Origin: Prevotella sp.
Lineage (GTDB): Bacteria; Bacteroidota; Bacteroidia; Bacteroidales; Bacteroidaceae
Assembly: GCA_017417465.1 (NCBI GenBank)
Contig: JAFPZD010000252.1
Coordinates: 1 to 55,877 of the forward strand
Direction: 5' to 3'
Length of the DNA stretch: 55,877 nt
A program made the translations under genes and the position numbers. Of this stretch, positions 1 through 11,613 are shown in pieces; the stretch's first letter is position 1, and every line of letters starts with the position of its first letter. Under the pieces are notes generated by a model. The model worked only from the letters and a program-made list of their open reading frames with translations, was not told the DNA's origin and made no database searches.

Positions 1-858
1 CGTCAGCGTCCACACGTTCTCGTTGTCGGCGCTCTTCGTCATGGCCTTCGCCATCGACCAGTCGTTGGTCTCGTCGTTGGGCCAGCCGCCGGTGAGGTCG
101 CCGACGATGTACATCGACTCGATCTTCACGGGCTCGGGAATCTGCTTCTCTGCAACAAGCTTAAGAATGTTTTTCTCGACGTCAATCATGAAAGACAGCG
201 TGTACTTACCAGCCTCCTCAATAGCATACTCCATGTTGCCCTCGGCGGGAAGCTCATAGTCGCCCCATTTCTGGTTGGCCGTAGCCTTGTACTCGTAAGT
301 CTTAGCCTCCAACTCCACGTCGGTCAGTGTCAATGTCCACACGTTGGCGTTGGTGGAGCTTTTTGTCATGGCCTTAGCCATCGACCAGTCGCCTTCATCG
401 GTGGGCCAGCCGCCAGTGAGGTCGCCGACGATGTACATCGACTCAATAACGACGGGTTTTGGAACATCATACGGTGTCACCGTCAGGCCGTTGTCAACTG
501 TAAAGCCGTCCCATTGCCCCTCTGCAATTGTGTAAAGCAGATTGTCAGCAGTGGGGGCCGACAGGTCGCCCGACTGGTTCCACTTGTTATCCCACGAATT
601 CTGGGAAGCAGCAGGATTCATTCGACAGATAATCATGCCCGTCTGAGCATCGTCGAATGTTGCCTGATAAATACCTTCGGCACCTTCCACAGGCACAAAA
701 TCTGCCCATGCTTCGCTGGTGCCAAACATGTAAAGTGCGAACCTCGCACCGGCTTCCTGCCAGTTGGAACTGGGCTTGAGGAAAACCGTCTTACTGGCAT
801 TGGCAGCCATCAGTACGCCAAAAACCAGCAGTAACATAAAAGCAAGTCGTCTTTTCAT
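1..858 (-). CDS. Secreted starch-binding-like protein, 3' end outside window
   Basis: Open for 286 codons from ATG at 858 down to the window edge with no stop, so the C-terminus is missing. Residues 1-22 (MKRRLAFMLLLVFGVLMAANA) are a signal peptide without a lipobox cysteine. Residues about 23-125 resemble the starch-binding modules of secreted amylases (VFLKPSSNW near the start, DNKWNQSGDLSAPT later). After that come tandem modules, each opening with ESMYIVGDLTGGWP and containing DWSMAKAMTKS. The second copy starts near residue 240 and is nearly identical in DNA as well as in protein. These modules recall the repeated beta-sandwiches of SusE/SusF. The likely role is binding alpha-glucan at the cell surface or on a secreted enzyme whose catalytic part could lie beyond the edge. 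It diverges from the pectin operon, so I doubt that it belongs to it. Confidence 0.75.
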   Translation of the reverse strand, partial: MKRRLAFMLLLVFGVLMAANASKTVFLKPSSNWQEAGARFALYMFGTSEAWADFVPVEGAEGIYQATFDDAQTGMIICRMNPAASQNSWDNKWNQSGDLSAPTADNLLYTIAEGQWDGFTVDNGLTVTPYDVPKPVVIESMYIVGDLTGGWPTDEGDWSMAKAMTKSSTNANVWTLTLTDVELEAKTYEYKATANQKWGDYELPAEGNMEYAIEEAGKYTLSFMIDVEKNILKLVAEKQIPEPVKIESMYIVGDLTGGWPNDETNDWSMAKAMTKSADNENVWTLT

Positions 859-885
859 CTTTAATTAAGTTTTAGGAATCCGGTA

Positions 886-893
886 CAAAGGTA
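886..893 (-). promoter_or_regulatory. Bacteroidetes -7 box for the starch-binding-like gene
   Basis: The minus strand reads TACCTTTG, an exact match to TAnnTTTG, 27 bp before the ATG at 858. No good TTTG -33 box lies at the expected spacing. Confidence 0.5.
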
Positions 894-988
894 CATCTTT
901 CTTTTATGATACGCATCAGACAGCAACCATAATTGTACATCTTTTTTATGCAATCGTAAACACAAGAGGCCCAGCCCGTGAATGATAA

Positions 989-4141
<3,153 letters not shown>

Positions 4142-4166
4142 AGACATAGTAACAAAAGAACAAATT

Positions 4167-7016
4167 ATGCGACGCCTCTTTCTCCCATTTTTCCTTCTTC
4201 AATTGTTCACAAGTACGGCAGCGGCACAAGAGACCTTCAGGCAGTACCTCAGTGGTACTGGCTGCGATGACATGGTGCAATGGGAATTCCGCTGCTCTGA
4301 CGGACGTCGCAGTGGCGAGTGGACCACTATCGGCGTACCGTCGTGCTGGGAGCTACAAGGCTTCGGCACCTACCAGTACGGCATGCGCTTCTACGGGAAG
4401 GCAACGCCCGAGGGCATTGCCAACGAGCGAGGGCAGTACAAGACCGAGTTCACACTGCCGCAAGAGTGGCAGGGACGGCAAATACAGCTCGTGTTCGAGG
4501 GTGTTTTCACCGATGCCAATATCACCATCAATGGCCGGAAGGCCGGCAACGGTCTTTATCAAGGTGGCTTTTCACGCCATTCCATCGACGTTTCCGACCG
4601 TGTCTTCTTTGGTAAGAAAGCGAACCGACTCGAAGTGGAAGTCTTTAAGGAGAGCAGCAATCCCCAGGTGAATATGGCCGAGCGCCGCGCCGACTACTGG
4701 AACTTCGGCGGCATCTGGCGCCCCGTGTTCATCGTCTCTAAGCCCACACGGAACATTCAGCGTGTGGCCATTGATGCCCGTGCTGACGGTCACTTCATGG
4801 CCGACGTCTTCCTGAACCGTGCCCTTGCCGGCTGTTCTGTAAGCGTCGATATCATCGATGCCAACGGGAAGAAGGTGGCACAAAGCCCCGCCATCACCAC
4901 GGCCAGCGATGGTGCTAAGATTGATTTCGCTGTCGATAGCCCCAAGCTCTGGAATGCTGAGGAGCCGAACCTTTACACCGCTGTCTTCACCTTGAAAGAC
5001 GGCAGTGGAAATCCGCTTCACGTGGAGCGCCAACGCTTCGGTTTCCGCACCATCGAGTACCGACACTCGTTCACTGGCGAGGGGCTGGCCTATCCCCACG
5101 TGGAAGGCTGCGACGACGACGGGGTGTTCATCAATGGCCATAAAGTTATCTTAAAAGGCGTGAACCGCCACTCGTTCCGTCCCGAAAGTGGCCGCACGCT
5201 GTCGAAGGCAAAGAACATCGAGGACGTGAAACTCATCAAGTCGATGAATATGAACGCCGTACGTCTCTCGCACTATCCCGCCGACCCAGAGTTCCTCGAT
5301 GCCTGCGACTCGCTGGGTCTCTATGTGGAATGTGAGCAGCCCGGCTGGCACTGGGGCCACGAGACCATCGTCGGTTCGCAGATAGTCGAGGAGATGGTGA
5401 CCCGCGACGTCAACCACCCCAGCATCATCTTCTGGAGCAACGGCAACGAGGGCGGCTTCAACTACGAGCTGGAGCCTGTCTTCGCGAGACTCGACCCTCA
5501 ACAGCGCGTGGTGCTCTATCCCTGGGCCAACCGCAACGGTTTCGAGACCAAGCATTACCGCTCTTGGGGCGAGACAGCCGAGTATATGCGTCAAAAGGAA
5601 ATTTTTATGTCCACGGAGTTCCTACACGGTCTTTACGACGGTGGTCATGGCGCCGGACTGAAGGACTACTGGAAGCTGATGATGTCAAATCCCCGTTGTG
5701 CCGGCGGTTTCCTTTGGGATCTGATGGACCAGGGCGTGGTGCGTACGGACCAAAACAACATTGTGGACTGCATGGGCAACTTCGGTTCAGACGGTATTGT
5801 GGGTCCTCACATGGAGAAGGAAGGCTCGTTCTATACCATCCGCGAGGTGTGGAGTCCCGTGCAGATAAAGTATTGGGATTCTGGCAAGCCCACCATTCAA
5901 AACTGCTACGACTTCACCAACCTGAAGGACTGCCAGTTCAGTTACAAGTTTTTGCAGATGCCCGCCTATGGCGAGAAGAATGTAACGGTGTTGAAGGAGG
6001 GCAAACTACCGTCGCCCGACGTGGCCCCCGGACAGACCTTCAGGTTTGATCTGCCCAGGACGGATGCCGAAGTAATTCAGTTGACTGCCATTGACCCGAA
6101 GGGACAGGAAATCTTCACGTGGAACTATAAATATATGATGAAGGCCGGCAGCCTGAGCAAAAACCGTCTTAGTGAGAACACACAGACATACACATGGACA
6201 GAGGATGCCGACCAGCTGACGGTAAAAAGCGGCAACCGCCAGTTTGCCTTCAGTAAGCAGACAGGGCTGCTGATGAGCGTTACCGTTGGTGGAAAGAAAC
6301 TGTCGTTTGGCAACGGCCCCCGCTTCGTGGCTGCCAAGCGCTCTGACCGCTCGCAGGATGGTTTCTATAACCACGATGACAAAGAGGCCTTCCAGAAGAA
6401 AACCGACTATACCGAGTATGCCGACCATGGCGTTTTCGACGGTTTCATCGTAAGTGACACCACCTTGGTGGCCAACTACCGTCACGGTTCTATCCAGACG
6501 GTTACCTGGCGATTCCTTAGTGATGGCGGCATGTATATGAACGTCGATTACTACTTCAATGGAGTGGTTGATCTGCTGGGCGTCTGCTTCGATTATCCCG
6601 AGCAGATGATGAAGTCGAAGCAATGGGTAGGTAAGGGACCTTATCGCGTGTGGCAGAACCGCATGGAAGGTCCACAGTATGGTCTGTGGAGCAACGACTA
6701 TAACGATCCCATCCCTGGCGAGTCGTGGGAATACCCCGAGTTCAAGGGCTATTTCTCTAATGTGTCTTGGATGAAATTCACCACGCAAGAAGGTCAGTTC
6801 GGGCTGGAACTCATGAACGACAAGGTGGGTGTCTACACCCCACGCGACGGTCGCGACCATCTCCTCTATACCCTGCCCGAGACCGGAATAGGCATCTTCA
6901 AGGCCATCCCCGCCGTGCGCAACAAGGTGAACACCACCGACCTAAACGGTCCTTCGGCCCAGCCCTACTGGAGCAAGGGGAAAGGTAGTATCAGAAGCAT
7001 CCTAAGATTCGAGTAA
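4167..7016 (+). CDS. GH2 exo-beta-glycosidase without the LacZ small domain
   Basis: 949 residues, secreted (signal peptide about 1-20, ending TSTAAAQ). The ATG at 4167 is preferred to the upstream in-frame one at 4059, which lies inside the previous gene and would bury the signal sequence. N-terminal sugar-binding domain with NFGGIWRPVF, Ig-like domain, then a TIM barrel from about residue 310 (GVNRHSFRP). The acid/base is E428 (SNGNEGG) and the nucleophile is E484 (STEFLHG). The C-terminal part has KGPYRVWQNR (about residue 820), typical of a GH2 branch distinct from LacZ. It differs strongly from the preceding GH2, so the two probably act on different linkages. Galactosidase, glucuronidase, galacturonidase and arabinopyranosidase are all possible in rhamnogalacturonan side chains. 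The stop at 7016 is followed one base later by the GH106 start, which suggests translational coupling. Confidence 0.85.
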   Translation: MRRLFLPFFLLQLFTSTAAAQETFRQYLSGTGCDDMVQWEFRCSDGRRSGEWTTIGVPSCWELQGFGTYQYGMRFYGKATPEGIANERGQYKTEFTLPQEWQGRQIQLVFEGVFTDANITINGRKAGNGLYQGGFSRHSIDVSDRVFFGKKANRLEVEVFKESSNPQVNMAERRADYWNFGGIWRPVFIVSKPTRNIQRVAIDARADGHFMADVFLNRALAGCSVSVDIIDANGKKVAQSPAITTASDGAKIDFAVDSPKLWNAEEPNLYTAVFTLKDGSGNPLHVERQRFGFRTIEYRHSFTGEGLAYPHVEGCDDDGVFINGHKVILKGVNRHSFRPESGRTLSKAKNIEDVKLIKSMNMNAVRLSHYPADPEFLDACDSLGLYVECEQPGWHWGHETIVGSQIVEEMVTRDVNHPSIIFWSNGNEGGFNYELEPVFARLDPQQRVVLYPWANRNGFETKHYRSWGETAEYMRQKEIFMSTEFLHGLYDGGHGAGLKDYWKLMMSNPRCAGGFLWDLMDQGVVRTDQNNIVDCMGNFGSDGIVGPHMEKEGSFYTIREVWSPVQIKYWDSGKPTIQNCYDFTNLKDCQFSYKFLQMPAYGEKNVTVLKEGKLPSPDVAPGQTFRFDLPRTDAEVIQLTAIDPKGQEIFTWNYKYMMKAGSLSKNRLSENTQTYTWTEDADQLTVKSGNRQFAFSKQTGLLMSVTVGGKKLSFGNGPRFVAAKRSDRSQDGFYNHDDKEAFQKKTDYTEYADHGVFDGFIVSDTTLVANYRHGSIQTVTWRFLSDGGMYMNVDYYFNGVVDLLGVCFDYPEQMMKSKQWVGKGPYRVWQNRMEGPQYGLWSNDYNDPIPGESWEYPEFKGYFSNVSWMKFTTQEGQFGLELMNDKVGVYTPRDGRDHLLYTLPETGIGIFKAIPAVRNKVNTTDLNGPSAQPYWSKGKGSIRSILRFE

Positions 7017-7017
7017 C

Positions 7018-10000
7018 ATGCGCCGTCTGCTTTTATCATTTATCATTTATCACTTTTCACTGAGTGTCGGTCTCGCCGACACGCATAAGCCATGGACTTT
7101 CTGGTACTGGATGTACGGCGCAGTGAGCGAAGCTGGCATCAAGACCGACCTGCAGGCCATGAAAGACGTGGGACTGGGCGGCTGCTACCTGATGCCCATC
7201 CGCAGTGCAGCTGAACGACCTGAGTTCGAGGGGCAGGCCGATGCGCTGACCGACAACTTTTGGCACTTGGTCGACTGTGCATTCACGCAGGCCGACTCTC
7301 TCGGCCTAGGCATGGGCATCCACGTGTGCGATGGTTTCGCCTTGGCCGGTGGCCCATGGATCTCGCCCGAGGAGTCGATGCAGCGGATCGTATTCTGCGA
7401 CACGGTCGTCAGCGGTGGCCATCAGCAGTTCCTCATGCAGCAGCCTCAGCACTACGAAGACTACTACGAGGACATTGGCGTGTATGCGATACCCGTGACC
7501 GCCCCAAGCCCATCGCCGGCGTCGCTGACCTATTCCCCAGAGGTCACGGTGAACGACAAGGGCGTGTACTGCGCCGACCTTCCGTGTTGGCTTCAGTATA
7601 GTTTTGACGAGCCCACGCTGGTGCGCAGCATCGAGATAGAACCGTCAGGCACCAACATCCAATGCCAGCGACTGGCGGTGCTGGCCAGTGACGATGGCGT
7701 GAATTACCATCGCGTAAAGCAGCTCACGCCACCGCGGCAAGGCTGGCAGAACACGGGCTTCAACACCACCTTCTCCATTCCGCCAACGAAAGCCCGTCAT
7801 TTCCGCTTTGAGTGGACGCCCGAAGGCACCGAGCCTGGCGCCGAAGACCTCGATGCGGCCAAGTGGAAGCCCGTGTTGCGACTGAAGGCCATCAGGCTTT
7901 CCGCCTATCCGCTGCTCGACAACTGGGAGGGCAAGGCAGGCTACGTGTGGCGACTTGCCCCTGACACCCCTGAGACCGACCTGAGCGCGAACGACTACCT
8001 ACGCCCCAGCGACATCGTCAGAGGCCAGATGCAGGGCGACCTGCTGAGCATGGACCTGCCTGACGGCACATGGCGAGTATTGCGCATGGGACATACCTCA
8101 ACGGGCCACACCAACGCCACGGCCGGCGGTGCCAAGGGATTGGAATGCGACAAGTTCTCGCGTGATGCCGTCGGCAAGCAGATCGATGCCTGGTTCGGCC
8201 TCTTCATGCAGCGCCCCAACCACCGTGCCATTCAGTATATGCACGTCGATTCATGGGAGTGCGGTTCGCAGAACTGGAGCCGCAACTTCGCCCAAGAGTT
8301 CCAGCGTCGCCGCGGCTACGACCTGCTACCGCTGCTACCCCTCTATGCTGGTGTGCCCATGAGCGGCGGCGACCAAGTGCTACGCGACATCCGTACGACC
8401 ATTGACGAGTTGGTCAACGATGTCTTCTTCGCTACCGTTGCGCAGAAGGCCAAAGCGTATGGTGTCCAGCTCTCTTCCGAGAGTGTCGCCCCCACGATGG
8501 TGTCCGATGGCATGACGCATTACAAGCATGTCGACGTGCCCATGGGCGAATACTGGCTCAACTCGCCTACCCACGATAAGCCCAACGACATGCTCGACGC
8601 CATCAGCGGAGCTCACGTCTTCGGCAAGCAGCTGGTGCAAGCCGAGGGCTTCACCGAGGTGCGCGGCGTGTGGGACGAGACGCCCGCGAGCATCAAGGCG
8701 CTGCTCGACCGTAACTTCTGCTTGGGCATGAATCGCCTGTTCTTCCACGTCTTCACCCATAACCCGTGGACCGACCGTCGTCCGGGCATGACGCTCGATG
8801 GAATCGGACTTTTCTTCCAGCGCGACCAGACATGGTTCCCTGAAGCGAAAGCCTTTGTCGACTACGTCTCCCGCTGCCAGAAATACTTGCAAAAAGGGCA
8901 TCCCGTGGTCGACATCGCCGTCTATACCGGCGAGGAGATGCCGCGCCGTGCCTTCACCCCCGACCGTCTCGTATCCATGCTGCCCGGACTCTTTGGCCCC
9001 AAGCGTGTTGTCTCCGAGCAGCAGCGCCTGGCCAACGTCGGCTGTCCGATGGAGGAGTCGCCCGTCGGCGTGCGCCACGCTGCGGGCATCTTCGACCTGA
9101 AGGACTGGGTGAACCCGCTCCACGGCTACCACTATGACTCAATGAACCCCGACGGCCTGGCCCGCTGGCTGGCCGACATGCGAGACCCTTCCGACCTCAA
9201 CCTGCCCCGCTACCGCGTCCTCGTGGTGCCGCAAGGGATGCTGATGGCACCTAAGACCCTGCAGCAGATTGACTCGCTGCGGCTCTACGGCATCACCGTC
9301 CTGACGGAGCCCTACCCGCACGACACCCTGCCGGGCCTGCCCCCTGACGCCATCCTGCCCGAGGGCATTGCCTTCACACACCGCCAGGCCAACGCGTCGC
9401 ACATCTACTTCCTGAGCAACCAGACCGACAGCGTGCGCAACTTCCGCGCCAAGTTCCGCCTGAAGGGACGGGTGTCGGCGCTGCTCGACCCGCTGACGGA
9501 CCACCTGCTGGCCTTTAGCGAAGAGCGCGAGGGCGACTACAGCTGCGTCAACGTCCTGCTCCAGCCGCACGCCTCAGTCATCGTGTTGAGCGGCTTCGGG
9601 TTCACCGACGCCTGGCCCGTCAGCCAAGCTTTGGGCGACGCGCGTCCTCTCGGCAAGAAGCTGCGGTGGGACGTGACATTCTGCGACAACGGCGAGCGGC
9701 TGACGACCACCCACCTGTTCGACTGGAGCCAGAGCAGCAACGACCGCATCCGATACTACAGCGGGCGAGCGCGCTACGTCACCACCTTCAGCATGAAGAA
9801 GAGCGAGCTGCGGGGCTGCACGTGGTGGCTCCGGCTGCCAGGCCTCCACGACGTGGCCCACGTATGGCTGAACGGCCATGATGTAGGCATCGCATGGACT
9901 GCCCCCTATGCCGTAGAGTTAGGCAAGCAATTGCACCCCGGCAAGAACACGCTTGAGATAGAGGTGGTGAACACCTGGCACAACGCCCTGCTTGGCGCCG

Positions 10001-10146
10001 ACCAGGGAAAGCCGCCCTTCGAGGGCATCTGGACCAACGCCCGCTACCGCCGGAAGGAGCCCTCGCCGCTGCCCGCCGGACTGACCGAGAGCCCGCTGTT
10101 AGTCAGACAGGGAGACAGCTGGCTGAAAACGCTCTTTGAATACTAA
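7018..10146 (+). CDS. GH106 alpha-L-rhamnosidase
   Basis: 1042 residues. GH106 enzymes remove alpha-L-rhamnose with inversion; in gut Bacteroides they act on rhamnogalacturonan I and II. Family signs: N-terminal HKPWTFWYWMYGAVSEAGI with GGCYLMPI soon after, the barrel segment SSESVAPTMVSDGMTHYK (E488) followed by QLVQAEGFTEVRG (E543), then FHVFTHNPW and RPGMTLDGIG. E488 and E543 are candidates for the catalytic or metal-binding acids; I cannot assign their roles from sequence alone. The C-terminus (about 880-1000) is a galactose-binding-like sandwich (VAHVWLNGHDVG). The start overlaps the end of the GH2 reading unit almost exactly. The signal peptide (MRRLLLSFIIYHFSLSVGLA) is partly built from a heptanucleotide repeat (7032-7059), which is unlike its neighbours. 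Confidence 0.88.
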   Translation: MRRLLLSFIIYHFSLSVGLADTHKPWTFWYWMYGAVSEAGIKTDLQAMKDVGLGGCYLMPIRSAAERPEFEGQADALTDNFWHLVDCAFTQADSLGLGMGIHVCDGFALAGGPWISPEESMQRIVFCDTVVSGGHQQFLMQQPQHYEDYYEDIGVYAIPVTAPSPSPASLTYSPEVTVNDKGVYCADLPCWLQYSFDEPTLVRSIEIEPSGTNIQCQRLAVLASDDGVNYHRVKQLTPPRQGWQNTGFNTTFSIPPTKARHFRFEWTPEGTEPGAEDLDAAKWKPVLRLKAIRLSAYPLLDNWEGKAGYVWRLAPDTPETDLSANDYLRPSDIVRGQMQGDLLSMDLPDGTWRVLRMGHTSTGHTNATAGGAKGLECDKFSRDAVGKQIDAWFGLFMQRPNHRAIQYMHVDSWECGSQNWSRNFAQEFQRRRGYDLLPLLPLYAGVPMSGGDQVLRDIRTTIDELVNDVFFATVAQKAKAYGVQLSSESVAPTMVSDGMTHYKHVDVPMGEYWLNSPTHDKPNDMLDAISGAHVFGKQLVQAEGFTEVRGVWDETPASIKALLDRNFCLGMNRLFFHVFTHNPWTDRRPGMTLDGIGLFFQRDQTWFPEAKAFVDYVSRCQKYLQKGHPVVDIAVYTGEEMPRRAFTPDRLVSMLPGLFGPKRVVSEQQRLANVGCPMEESPVGVRHAAGIFDLKDWVNPLHGYHYDSMNPDGLARWLADMRDPSDLNLPRYRVLVVPQGMLMAPKTLQQIDSLRLYGITVLTEPYPHDTLPGLPPDAILPEGIAFTHRQANASHIYFLSNQTDSVRNFRAKFRLKGRVSALLDPLTDHLLAFSEEREGDYSCVNVLLQPHASVIVLSGFGFTDAWPVSQALGDARPLGKKLRWDVTFCDNGERLTTTHLFDWSQSSNDRIRYYSGRARYVTTFSMKKSELRGCTWWLRLPGLHDVAHVWLNGHDVGIAWTAPYAVELGKQLHPGKNTLEIEVVNTWHNALLGADQGKPPFEGIWTNARYRRKEPSPLPAGLTESPLLVRQGDSWLKTLFEY
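7032..7059 (+). repeat. Heptamer repeat forming the GH106 signal-peptide core
   Basis: Four contiguous 7-bp units (TTTATCA three times, then CTTTTCA) encode the hydrophobic LSFIIYHFS. The unit is AT-rich inside otherwise GC-rich coding DNA. Because 7 is not a multiple of 3, gain or loss of one unit would shift the frame. Confidence 0.8.
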
Positions 10147-10164
10147 ACACCAACAACAGCGAAT

Positions 10165-11589
10165 ATGAAGAGACTACTCATCCTATGCTTTGCGGCCTGC
10201 ACCGCGGTGCTGGCCACGGCCGAAGTGCGTCTTCCACAGTTCATCGCCGACGGCATGGTGCTGCAGCAGCAGACCGATGTGCGCCTGTGGGGCTGGGTTG
10301 ACAAGTTCTACGGCGGGACGGCCGGACGCGCCGTCACCGTCACCACGTCGTGGGACGGCAGACAGTACACCGCCACGAGCGATGCCGACGGCCGTTTCGA
10401 GGTGACGGTGCAGACGCCCGCCGCCGGCGGTCCCTACGACGTCACGTTCAACGACGGCATGCAGCGCCGGCTGACGAACGTCCTCATCGGCGAGGTGTGG
10501 CTCTGCAGCGGCCAGTCGAACATGGAGATGCCCGTGAAGGGCTACAAGGGACAGCCCGTGGAGGGCTCTACCGACGAGCTGTTCCAGTGCCGCGACCCGC
10601 AGCTGCGCCTGTTCTTTGCGGCGCGTGGCGCCCGTCAGCAGCCCCAGCGCGACCTGGCAGGCTCTTGGAAAGAGGCCGACATAGTCACCGTGCGCGACTT
10701 CTCGGCCACGGCCTACTTCTTCGGCAAGGCCCTCCGGCAGATGCTCGGCGTGCCCGTCGGACTCATCTGCACAGCCTACGGCGGCTCCGCCTGCGAGGCG
10801 TGGATGAAGGCCGAGTGGCTGCGCGACTTCCCCGAGGTACAGCAGACCATCAGCGCCGACGACGTCCAGAAACTGCAGCAGCGATGTCCCACGGCCCTCT
10901 ACAACGGCCAGCTCGCCCCCCTCGTGGGCTACGGTCTGCGCGGCGCCATCTGGTACCAGGGCGAGGACAACGTGCCCCGCTGCAGCTACTACGCCCCGCT
11001 GCTCGCCCGCATGGTCGAGGGCTGGCGCGAGGAGTGGCGCCAGGGGGCGTTCCCCTTCTACTACTGTCAGATTGCGCCCTTCGACTACGCCCACATCGAC
11101 TGGGCCAAGTACAACAGCGCCCTGCTGCGCGAACAGCAGCTGAAGGCCGAGACGCTCATCCCCAACGCCCGCATGGCCGTGCTCCTCGACGCCGGTCTGG
11201 AGGACGGCATCCATCCACGCAAGAAACGGCAGGCCGGCCAGCGCCTGGCCCTGCTCGCCCTGAGCAATACCTACGACGTGAAGGGTCTGCCCGACTTCGC
11301 CACCTATAGCAGTGTGGAGTTCAAGGGCGACACCGCCATCGTCGCATTCGACCGCTCGAAGGAGTGGGTCTACTTCGAGCACGGACACCACAGTCCGAAC
11401 TTCGAGGTGGCCGGTGCCGACCGCGTGTTCCACCCCGCCGAGGCGTGGGTCAGCCGCAACCGCGTCTATGTCCGCAGTGACGAGGTGAAGCAGCCTGTCG
11501 CCGTGCGCTACGCTTTCAGAGACTGGGTCGTCGGCGACCTGATGCACGACGGTCTGCCCGTCTCCTCTTTCCGTACAGACAACTGGTAA
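10165..11589 (+). CDS. SASA-family (sialate-O-acetylesterase-like) carbohydrate acetylesterase
   Basis: 474 residues with a signal peptide (about 1-19, ending VLATA). SGNH-type esterase of the SASA (DUF303) family: the nucleophile is S118 in SGQSNMEMP, GAIWYQGEDN lies in the middle, and the Asp/His pair is D347 and H350 in DGIHPRKK. The length is normal for the family. The name sialate esterase is historical. In plant-polysaccharide loci these proteins remove O-acetyl groups from pectin, xyloglucan or their oligosaccharides so that glycosidases can proceed, and the neighbouring GH106 and GH2 make acetylated rhamnogalacturonan the likeliest substrate. It lies 18 bp after GH106 and 24 bp before the next gene, evidently in one operon. 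Confidence 0.82.
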   Translation: MKRLLILCFAACTAVLATAEVRLPQFIADGMVLQQQTDVRLWGWVDKFYGGTAGRAVTVTTSWDGRQYTATSDADGRFEVTVQTPAAGGPYDVTFNDGMQRRLTNVLIGEVWLCSGQSNMEMPVKGYKGQPVEGSTDELFQCRDPQLRLFFAARGARQQPQRDLAGSWKEADIVTVRDFSATAYFFGKALRQMLGVPVGLICTAYGGSACEAWMKAEWLRDFPEVQQTISADDVQKLQQRCPTALYNGQLAPLVGYGLRGAIWYQGEDNVPRCSYYAPLLARMVEGWREEWRQGAFPFYYCQIAPFDYAHIDWAKYNSALLREQQLKAETLIPNARMAVLLDAGLEDGIHPRKKRQAGQRLALLALSNTYDVKGLPDFATYSSVEFKGDTAIVAFDRSKEWVYFEHGHHSPNFEVAGADRVFHPAEAWVSRNRVYVRSDEVKQPVAVRYAFRDWVVGDLMHDGLPVSSFRTDNW

Positions 11590-11613
11590 CAACATTTTAT
11601 CAATAGAACAACC

